35,594 bases of DNA from Chloroflexia bacterium SDU3-3. Its GTDB lineage: Bacteria > Chloroflexota > Chloroflexia > Chloroflexales > Roseiflexaceae. Under the pieces are notes generated by a model that was not told the origin of the DNA, made no database searches, and saw only the letters and a list, made by a program, of their open reading frames with translations. The translations under genes were made by a program, and so were the position numbers. Positions 23,286-30,291 of the stretch are shown piece by piece; the stretch's first letter is position 1, and every line of letters begins with the position of its first letter. Where the stretch lies: the NCBI GenBank assembly GCA_009268125.1, contig WBOU01000029.1, positions 1 to 35,594 on the forward strand, in the 5' to 3' direction.

Positions 23286-23321
23286 GCGCTGGCGCGGGCC
23301 GGGGTGGCGGCGCGCCAGCGC
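23286..23321 (-). promoter_or_regulatory. Hairpin between dhaL and glpK
   Basis: GCGCTGGCGCG (23286-23296) and its exact complement (23311-23321) enclose a 14-nt loop just upstream of the glpK ribosome site. No T-tract follows, so an mRNA stability or processing role is more likely than termination. Confidence 0.5.
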
Positions 23322-23359
23322 CGGTTGAAACTGGGTCTCTGCGCAGCGTTGGGGCTGGC

Positions 23360-23998
23360 CTACGCGCCCTGCGCCAGGGTCTCGGCCAGCACCTGCGACA
23401 TATAGAACGCCGATGTCGCGCCTGGGTCTTGGTGCCCGATGCTGCGCTCGCCTAGGTACGAGGCGCGGCCTTTGGTGGCCAGCATCGGGATGGTGTCCTT
23501 CATGCCCTGCTCGACGGCGGCCAGGGCCTGGGCGGTGGCCTCGTGGGGGGGCACCCCGCTGGCCAGCGCAGCCTTGAGCGCGTCGATGCCGGGTGCGATG
23601 GCGTCCACCATGGTCTTCTCGCCGCGCTGGGCCTTGCCACGGGCGATAATGCCCTCCAGCGCGGCGTCGAGCGCCACCACCAGCTCGTTCTCGCTGATCT
23701 CGTAGCGGTCGGCCAGGGCCATACCGGCGCGCATGTAGGCGGTGCCGTACAGCGGGCCGGATGCGCCGCCCACGGTGGAGACCAGGGTCATACCAGCGGT
23801 CTTCAGGATGGTCCCGATGTCTTTGTCGGCCACGGTGGGCAGCTTGGCCACCACGGCGGCGAAGCCACGGTCGAGGTTTGCGCCGTGGTCGGCGTCGCCA
23901 ATCGCCGAGTCGAGCTGGGTCAGCTCGTCGCGGTGCTGGCTGATGCGCGCGGCCACCCCCTCGATGTAGCGGATGATCATGTCGGCAGTGATCTGCAT
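23360..23998 (-). CDS. dhaL: Dihydroxyacetone kinase subunit DhaL (ADP-binding)
   Basis: The 212-residue protein matches bacterial DhaL throughout. [18 protein letters not shown] (29-46) supplies the Mg-nucleotide ligands D30, D35 and D37. [12 protein letters not shown] follows in the middle, and [14 protein letters not shown] and [21 protein letters not shown] lie towards the end. DhaL holds ADP as a cofactor that is rephosphorylated by DhaM and passes phosphate to DHA bound on DhaK. GGAGGA lies before ATG 23998. The 168 bp between dhaK and dhaL hold no gene. Confidence 0.97.
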   Translation of the reverse strand: MQITADMIIRYIEGVAARISQHRDELTQLDSAIGDADHGANLDRGFAAVVAKLPTVADKDIGTILKTAGMTLVSTVGGASGPLYGTAYMRAGMALADRYEISENELVVALDAALEGIIARGKAQRGEKTMVDAIAPGIDALKAALASGVPPHEATAQALAAVEQGMKDTIPMLATKGRASYLGERSIGHQDPGATSAFYMSQVLAETLAQGA

Positions 23999-24166
23999 GT
24001 GTTCTTCCTCCGAGACGTAGGGAAGAGAAACCGGAAGCTCTACTCTATCACATCCGCCTGGCGCGGTGGTCGGATCTGCCGCGGCAAGATCGCTGCGGCG
24101 CGGCCTCGCGGGCCTCCGGCGCTCTTCCCCCCTCATCCCCTCCATGCCCTCCGCCGCGCGGCGATC

Positions 24167-25168
<1,002 letters not shown>

Positions 25169-25206
25169 TGACCCTCTCCTTAATCAGTGGCACCGCCGTG
25201 GTGCCG

Positions 25207-25926
25207 CTAGCCTGCCAGCGCGCGGAACAGCACGCCGCCCAGCACCGCGCCGATGATCGGGCCGACCACCGGGATCCACGCGTACTCCCAGTCGGAGCTG
25301 CCCTTGCCTGCGATCGGCAGGATGGCGTGCATGATGCGCGGGCCGAGGTCGCGGGCGGGGTTCAGGGCGTAGCCGGTGGGGCCGCCCAGGCTCAGGCCCA
25401 GCGACCAGATCAGCATGCCGACGAGGTAGGTGTTCAAGCCTGGGGTTGCGCCGCTGACCGCCTTGCCGATGGCGCTGACGATGAAGATCAGGCTGAAGGT
25501 GCCGATGATCTCGGTGATCAGGTTGGCCACCGGGTTGCGGATGGCCGGGCCGGTGCTAAATACGCCCAGCTTCGCGCCCTTGTCCTCGGTGATCTCCCAG
25601 TGGGGCAGGTAGGCCAGCCACACCAGCAGCGCGCCCAGCATCGCGCCCAGGAACTGCGCCACGATCAGCATCACGCCGTTGCCAATGTCGGCACCGGCGG
25701 CAAACCAGCCCTGGATGATCCCGGCGGGGTTGAGCGAGCCAGGCCCGCCGAAGGCCGCCGAGACAAACGCGCCACACATGACCGCAAAGGCCCAGCCAGC
25801 GGTGATCACGATCCAGCCTGCGTTCTGTGCTTTCGACTTGTTGAGCAGAACTGCCGCCACCACCCCATCGCCAAGCAGGATGAGCACCATGGTTCCAAAC
25901 AGTTCGCCTAAGAATCCTGCGGGCAT
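25207..25926 (-). CDS. glpF: Glycerol uptake facilitator (aquaglyceroporin)
   Basis: The 239-residue MIP-family channel has six membrane helices and two pore half-helices. The first NPA motif is in GSLNPAG (64-70, N66) and the second in YALNPARDLGPR (186-197), where the D after NPAR marks glycerol facilitators rather than strict water channels. It lets glycerol, and probably DHA, diffuse in for trapping by GlpK and DhaKLM. GAGGAGG precedes ATG 25926. It is the first structural gene of the operon, with a predicted promoter about 360 nt upstream. Confidence 0.96.
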   Translation of the reverse strand: MPAGFLGELFGTMVLILLGDGVVAAVLLNKSKAQNAGWIVITAGWAFAVMCGAFVSAAFGGPGSLNPAGIIQGWFAAGADIGNGVMLIVAQFLGAMLGALLVWLAYLPHWEITEDKGAKLGVFSTGPAIRNPVANLITEIIGTFSLIFIVSAIGKAVSGATPGLNTYLVGMLIWSLGLSLGGPTGYALNPARDLGPRIMHAILPIAGKGSSDWEYAWIPVVGPIIGAVLGGVLFRALAG

Positions 25927-26292
25927 CGTCGTCCCTCCTCACATCAATGCTTCAGAGCACGGAAGTCTCAAGGTTTCGGAAATCGCCATTGATCGCCAAG
26001 AAGAATCCAGTCGCGCGAGCGGCGCACAGAGACAGCGGCCCCCTTTCTACGTACTGCGACGATGTGCCGATCATGGGTGCGCCAGACGACGCATGGCAGC
26101 GCTCCCTTGCGCTTTATTGAAGGGATCGTTTGGTTCGGCGTTAGGGTAGTGGGGGAAGAAGCAGACAGGCGCAAGAAGATAGGGCTATCATCTTGAACGG
26201 GCGCTCCATCGCACAACTACCTGGCTCTGATCGTGAAACCAGATATACCGTCGCAAAGATCAAACCTTCAGAAGGTGTTGCTGTCTGCCTTT
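25927..26292 (-). promoter_or_regulatory. Long leader of the glpF operon with possible closing stem
   Basis: No gene is supported here. On the minus strand the predicted transcript would begin near 26286 and run about 360 nt to glpF. Its 5' end GCAGACAG (26288-26281) is complementary to CTGTCTGC (26168-26161), which could close a structured domain of roughly 110 nt. No classical terminator with T-tract or known riboswitch core is recognised. Confidence 0.4.
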
Positions 26293-26320
26293 ATGCTACC
26301 ACGCTGCGAATCCTTGTCAA
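26293..26320 (-). promoter_or_regulatory. sigma70-type promoter of the glpF-dha-glp operon
   Basis: On the minus strand a perfect TTGACA (26320-26315), a 16-bp spacer and TAGCAT (26298-26293) form a promoter with a strong -35 and poor -10, a common design for activated promoters. The predicted start is near 26286. Confidence 0.6.
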
Positions 26321-26351
26321 TAGAAAAACTGGACGTGGTTGCAGCCTGGCC

Positions 26352-26379
26352 TGTTTCAATAGTGAAACATATTGTTTCA
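26352..26379. promoter_or_regulatory. Candidate DhaR operator: TGTTTCA-N4-TGAAACA plus third half-site
   Basis: A perfect palindrome of TGTTTCA (26352-26358) and TGAAACA (26363-26369) is followed by another TGTTTCA (26373-26379) that overlaps the dhaR stop codon. Palindrome centre and extra half-site lie about 75 and 90 bp upstream of the predicted glpF start. An activator site is likely; assignment to DhaR is inference from position. Confidence 0.6.
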
Positions 26380-28350
26380 ATGTTTTGACTGCCACAGCAG
26401 GTCGCGGTCCAGGGCGTAGCGGCGCATCTTGCGCCAGAGCGTGGCGCGGCTGATGCCCAGGCGCTCGGCGGTGCGGCCCAGGTGCCCGCCCGACTCGTGG
26501 TAGGCCCGCACGATCGCCTCGCGCTCGGCCAGGGCGTGGTGGTCGTGCAGGCGGGCGGGGGCGGGCGCGCCGTGGGGCGCGTGGCTGGCCACGGCGGCGG
26601 GCAGGTCGTCGAGCGTCAGCACGCTCTTCTCGCTCAGGTGCAGCAGCCGCTCCAGCAGCGTCTCTAGCTCGCGCACATTGCCGGGCCAGGGGTAGGCCCG
26701 CAGCGCGGCCAGGGCCTCGGGGGCCAGCAGGGTCTGCTTGCCCAGCCGCCGGTTGATCGTGGCCAACATGTGGCTGGCCATCAGCAGGATGTCGTCGCCG
26801 CGCTCGCGCAGCGGCGGGATGCGGATGGAGAGCACGCCCAGCCGCAGCAGCAGGTCGGCGCGGAACCGGCCATCGGCCACCTCGGCGTCGAGGTCGCTGG
26901 GCGTTGCGGCGATCACCCGCACATCCAGCGGGATGACGCGCCGCCCGCCCAGCCGGATGATGTGCCCGGTCTCGATCGCGCGCAGCAGGCTGGTCTGGGC
27001 CTCGGGGGTGAGCGCGCTGATCTCCTCAAGCAGCAGGGTGCCGCCCTGGGCCAGCTCCAGCCGCCCGGGCCTGCCCTCGGCGGGGCCGCGCTGGGCGGGG
27101 TCGCTGGCATGCTGGCCCTCGTAGCCCACCAGGTCGCCCAGCAGCAGCGATCGCGGCACGGCGGCGCAGTTCAGCACGATAAACGGCCCGCCGCTGCGCG
27201 GGCTAGCGTTGTGCAGGGCGTGGGCGAACAGCTCCTTGCCCACGCCCTGTTCGCCCTCCAGCAGCACCGGCGCAGGCGAGAAAGCCGCAGCGCGGGCGTG
27301 GCGGATGGCATCCTGCATCGGGGCGCTCTCGCCGATGATGTCGGCGAAGGTGAAGCTGGCCTGCGCCCCCACCACCTGCTGCACCAGGCGCTGCACGCTC
27401 TCGGGTGGGCGCAGGGTCAGCAGCGCACCGCGGTAGCGCCGCCCGCGATCCCAGGCGGGGCGCAGGTTGCACAGCACCACCAGCGGCCCCTTGCGGCCCG
27501 CCAGCTGCAGCTCTTGGTCGGCCAGCTCGTGCCGCCGCTCAAGCGCATCGCGCAGGTTGGGGGGCAGGGTGATCAGCTCGTCGAGCCGCCTGCCCATCTG
27601 CCGAGCCGTGATGCCGAGCATCTGGCTGGCGCGCGTGTTGATCTTGCCCACGCAGCCCTGGGCATCCACAAAGATCAGGCCCTCGCTGATCGCCTCGACC
27701 ACGGCGTTCAGCTCGGCCAGATGCTCGTTGGTCTCGGCCAGCAGCAGGTTGTTGCGCTCCTGGGTGTGGATGGCCTGGGCGGCGGCGATCACCATGCCTA
27801 GGGTGTGGGCGTGGGCCGCGCCGCTTGGCCCCAGCACGCCCAGCACGCCCACCGCCTGCCCATCCACATCGAACAGCGGGGCCGCCGAGCAGGCCAGCGC
27901 GTGGTAGGCCCGGCGGTAGTGCTCGGCACCGCTGGTCTGGCAGGGCGCGGCCTCGGCCAGGGCGAGGTTCGCGGCCATGGTGCCGATGCGCTGCTCGGCC
28001 CAGCTGGTGCCCGGCCCCAAGCCCAGCGCGGCGATCTGCTCGACCATGGGCGCGTCGCCGATCAGGTCGATCATGGCTAGCGCGGCGTTGTGCAGCATCA
28101 CCGCGAAGCCGGAACCCTCCATGAACTGGTAGAGGTCTTCCATGGATGGGCGGGCCAGGGCGCACAGCTCGTCGTCGGCGGCGCTGTGCGGCGCGGCTGG
28201 CTGCGCGGCCAGCGCCGCCTCGGCGGGCACCCCGGCGGCGGCGCTGCGCTCCCACGAGCGCAGGATGGGCGGCGCGAGGTGGAGCCCGGCGGTGCTGCCG
28301 GTGGCCAGAAAATGCTGCCAGGCCGCATGGCTCATGTGTAAACTATTCAT
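26377..28350 (-). CDS. dhaR: DhaR/AcoR-type transcriptional activator (GAF-PAS-AAA+-Fis) without GAFTGA
   Basis: The 657-residue regulator starts with the class-typical ILRSWERS (29-36). A GAF-like sensor (about 60-205), a PAS-like domain (about 212-320), an AAA+ domain (about 335-565) and a Fis-type helix-turn-helix (about 617-645) follow. Walker A is EGEQGVGKE (365-373); Walker B is TLLLEE (438-443), with Glu in place of the first Asp. The sigma54-contact GAFTGA is missing: between GYEG (409-412) and GRLELAQGG the loop has unrelated sequence. In E. coli, DhaR activates a sigma70 promoter and is controlled by DhaK and DhaL, and a similar logic is likely here. The gene ends 450 bp upstream of glpF in the same direction and is divergent from an ANTAR regulator. 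No good ribosome site precedes ATG 28350; ATG 28335 is an alternative. Confidence 0.9.
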   Translation of the reverse strand: MNSLHMSHAAWQHFLATGSTAGLHLAPPILRSWERSAAAGVPAEAALAAQPAAPHSAADDELCALARPSMEDLYQFMEGSGFAVMLHNAALAMIDLIGDAPMVEQIAALGLGPGTSWAEQRIGTMAANLALAEAAPCQTSGAEHYRRAYHALACSAAPLFDVDGQAVGVLGVLGPSGAAHAHTLGMVIAAAQAIHTQERNNLLLAETNEHLAELNAVVEAISEGLIFVDAQGCVGKINTRASQMLGITARQMGRRLDELITLPPNLRDALERRHELADQELQLAGRKGPLVVLCNLRPAWDRGRRYRGALLTLRPPESVQRLVQQVVGAQASFTFADIIGESAPMQDAIRHARAAAFSPAPVLLEGEQGVGKELFAHALHNASPRSGGPFIVLNCAAVPRSLLLGDLVGYEGQHASDPAQRGPAEGRPGRLELAQGGTLLLEEISALTPEAQTSLLRAIETGHIIRLGGRRVIPLDVRVIAATPSDLDAEVADGRFRADLLLRLGVLSIRIPPLRERGDDILLMASHMLATINRRLGKQTLLAPEALAALRAYPWPGNVRELETLLERLLHLSEKSVLTLDDLPAAVASHAPHGAPAPARLHDHHALAEREAIVRAYHESGGHLGRTAERLGISRATLWRKMRRYALDRDLLWQSKH

Positions 28351-28530
28351 TGCTATGTGTTAGGAAATAGCCGCTGGGCGAGCGCGCGTTGCGCAATGGC
28401 AGCACGTTCTGGAACGCGGAAAGAACGGTTTATCTTGGCTATGATCTGTGGTATCATAACGCATTATTGGATGATATCATGCTCCACACTGCTGGCAAGG
28501 CTCGCCTGTCGTTCAGTGTTAAGGAAACAT
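28351..28530. promoter_or_regulatory. Divergent dhaR / ANTAR-regulator promoter region
   Basis: The 180-bp gap contains CGTTCTGGAACG (28405-28416), a short palindrome that could be an operator, and ATGATATCAT (28471-28480). A weak plus-strand candidate is TTTATC-N17-TATCAT around 28429-28457. No TGTTTCA element of the glpF type is present. Confidence 0.35.
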
Positions 28531-29127
28531 ATGGCAGCAACACGCATTCTCGTCGCCGAAGACAACGATCTGGTCGCGCTTACCCTGGAAGAGCAGCTCA
28601 AGGGCCTCGGGTATGATGTGATCGGCGTTGCCCGCACTGGCGCCGAGGCTATCGAGCTGGCATCCCGCCTGACCCCCGATGTTATCATCATGGACATCCG
28701 CATGCCCGAGGTCGATGGCACCGAGGCGACCGCCCGCATCAACGCGCAGCACCCCACGCCGATCATCATGCTCACCGCCTACACCGACCGCGAGACCATC
28801 CGCCGCGCCGAGAACGCGGGCGCGCTGGGCTACCTAGTGAAGCCGGTGAACGAGGTCGAGCTAACGCCCGCGATCAACATCGCGCTGGCCCGCTTCCGCG
28901 AACTGCAGGATCTGCGCTCCAAGGTTGACGAGCTTTCCGAGTCGCTAGAGGCCCGCAAGGTCGTCGAGCGCGCCAAGGGCATCCTGATGCAGCGCCTGGG
29001 CCTGAGCGAGCGCGACGCCTACGAGCGGCTGCGCCACCGCGCCCGCGACAAGCGCGCCAAGATGAAGGATATCGCCCAGGCGATCATCGAGGCCGAGGAG
29101 CTGCTTGGCCCATCGTCGGCATCGTAG
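28531..29127 (+). CDS. ANTAR-domain response regulator (RNA-binding antiterminator type)
   Basis: The 198-residue protein has an N-terminal receiver (1-120) with acidic pocket E10/D11, phosphoacceptor D55 in IIMDIRMPEVDG, T82-A83 and K104 in LVKPV. A coiled segment (122-143) joins it to a C-terminal ANTAR domain (about 143-192; VVERAKGILMQRLGLSERDA then RLRHRARDKRAKMKDIAQ). ANTAR proteins bind dual-hexaloop hairpins in nascent RNA and prevent termination. No cognate histidine kinase is next to it. ATG 28531 has AAGGA upstream. Being divergent from dhaR, it may act on this region, but its RNA target is unknown. Confidence 0.93.
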   Translation: MAATRILVAEDNDLVALTLEEQLKGLGYDVIGVARTGAEAIELASRLTPDVIIMDIRMPEVDGTEATARINAQHPTPIIMLTAYTDRETIRRAENAGALGYLVKPVNEVELTPAINIALARFRELQDLRSKVDELSESLEARKVVERAKGILMQRLGLSERDAYERLRHRARDKRAKMKDIAQAIIEAEELLGPSSAS

Positions 29128-29154
29128 GCCGCTCACAGGGGATATTGGTGACGT

Positions 29155-29192
29155 CGGCGGCAGGATAACCCTGCCGCCGTTTGGTGTTTTTT
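29155..29192 (+). terminator. Intrinsic terminator of the ANTAR regulator gene
   Basis: CGGCGGCAGG (29155-29164) and CCTGCCGCCG (29170-29179) form a perfect 10-bp stem with a 5-nt loop, followed by TTTGGTGTTTTTT. Confidence 0.88.
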
Positions 29193-29217
29193 GGCTCTGG
29201 GGGGCGCAAAAGCGGGG

Positions 29218-29246
29218 TTGACGCTGATCATGCCTCGCGGTATAAT
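29218..29246 (+). promoter_or_regulatory. Near-consensus promoter
   Basis: TTGACG (29218-29223), a 17-bp spacer and TATAAT (29241-29246) predict a start near 29253, about 35 nt before GTG 29288. Confidence 0.8.
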
Positions 29247-29287
29247 CGGCACCGCTGTGTTGCGCCCACAAGATTCAGGAGGCCGGT

Positions 29288-29839
29288 GTGAACCCGATGG
29301 TATATCTTACAACCCCCGATCCGCTCTTTGGCTGGCTGGAGTGGATCCTCTTTCTCCCTCAGATCATCCTCCTGCTTGCGGGCGCGTACTTTGGTATCGT
29401 CCACCGCGACTCGCTGGCGATACGGCAGACGCTGCTGCAGCGTCTGGGCTATGTGCTGCTGGCGCTGGGCGGCCTCGGCGCGCTGCTGGGCGTGCTGAAG
29501 ATGTCCGCCATCGCGCCCTTCGACACCCGCGTGTGGCTGCTGGTGATCGTGCTGTTCGAGCTGGCGGCGGCGGCGGTGGTCTGGGCCTATATCCGCAAGG
29601 TCTACCCGCAGCAGCGGGCGGCGGCCCGTGGCGCGCGGCCCGCTGTGGCTGCTGCGCCTGCGCGGCCCGCCGCACCGCGCCCGCCCAAGCCCGCCGCCAA
29701 GCCTGCGGTCGCCAAGCCCGCCGATACCGCCGCAGCGGGCGCGGCCGCTCCCAAGCCCGAGCCGCGCCCGCTGCCGCCCAGCGCGCACCGCCCCGGCGAG
29801 CGCCACCGCACCCGCCGCGAGCGCAAGCGCCGCAGCTAG
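29288..29839 (+). CDS. Membrane protein with basic Ala/Pro-rich tail, unknown function
   Basis: I do not recognise this 183-residue protein. Three hydrophobic helices (about 17-36, 54-72, 81-102) are followed by a cytoplasmic or external tail (about 107-183) of low complexity rich in Ala, Pro, Arg and Lys, ending HRTRRERKRRS. Such basic tails bind nucleic acid, ribosomes or acidic polymers in other proteins, but nothing specific can be claimed. The start is GTG 29288, 5 nt after AGGAGG; ATG 29297 is too far from it. It has its own strong promoter and terminator. Confidence 0.8.
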   Translation: MNPMVYLTTPDPLFGWLEWILFLPQIILLLAGAYFGIVHRDSLAIRQTLLQRLGYVLLALGGLGALLGVLKMSAIAPFDTRVWLLVIVLFELAAAAVVWAYIRKVYPQQRAAARGARPAVAAAPARPAAPRPPKPAAKPAVAKPADTAAAGAAAPKPEPRPLPPSAHRPGERHRTRRERKRRS

Positions 29840-29862
29840 GAGCGCGATCTGCGCGATAGCAG

Positions 29863-29902
29863 GCGACGGCGTGGGGCTGCCCCACGCCGTCGCTTTGTGT
29901 TT
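29863..29902 (+). terminator. Intrinsic terminator
   Basis: GCGACGGCGTGGGG (29863-29876) and its exact complement (29880-29893) form a 14-bp stem with a 3-nt loop, followed by TTTGTGTTT. It separates two convergent genes. Confidence 0.88.
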
Positions 29903-29909
29903 GCCCCGC

Positions 29910-30278
29910 CTACGCTGGGATCGGCACCCTGCCGGTGAAGAAGTAGCTGCGCTCCCATAGCCTGCCGCCGATCCGCGAGGATGCGAGCAGGTGGATGCTG
30001 GGCAGATCGTCGAGCGCGCCGCTGAGCGGGATGGTGATCCGGTCCTCGTCGCCGTCGGCGGTAAGGCTGCCGCTGGCGTTGCCGCTGCGGATGTCGACGA
30101 TCACCGCGTCGGGACGCCTGCCCCGCGTGTAGGTGAGCGCTAGCTCGGCGGATGGCGTGGGGTCGTCGGCGACTCGCGTGATCACGGCGCTCTGGATGCG
30201 GGCCGGACGGCCCAGGAAGGCCAGCCCGCCTAGCAGCCCCAGGCCGGCGGCGATCAGCACTGTTGGTCGTGGCATCAT
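29910..30278 (-). CDS. Small N-terminally anchored protein, unknown function
   Basis: The 122-residue protein has a hydrophobic N-terminus (MPRPTVLIAAGLGLLGGLAF, 2-21) that can serve as signal or anchor, then an exported domain of about 95 residues. That domain has likely beta strands (AELALTYTRG, DAVIVDIRSG, DRITIPLSGAL) and no cysteines. I do not recognise a family. ATG 30278 has AAGGAG at proper distance; the frame extends further but without a site. It follows the lytic transglycosylase by 13 bp and is probably co-transcribed, so an envelope role is likely. Confidence 0.75.
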   Translation of the reverse strand: MMPRPTVLIAAGLGLLGGLAFLGRPARIQSAVITRVADDPTPSAELALTYTRGRRPDAVIVDIRSGNASGSLTADGDEDRITIPLSGALDDLPSIHLLASSRIGGRLWERSYFFTGRVPIPA

Positions 30279-30291
30279 TGGCACGCTCCTT

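Noticed and set aside
25968-26216. Minus-strand 82-codon leader peptide upstream of glpF
   Set aside because: It starts with TTG without a ribosome site, shows no family and has no codon pattern distinguishing it from chance.
26352-26379. Insertion-sequence terminal repeat
   Set aside because: The 7-bp arms are only 4 bp apart and no transposase is near; position upstream of a promoter fits an operator better.
26377-26400. sigma54 (-24/-12) promoter for the dha operon
   Set aside because: I found no GG-N10-GC element with flanking consensus in the glpF upstream region, and DhaR lacks GAFTGA.
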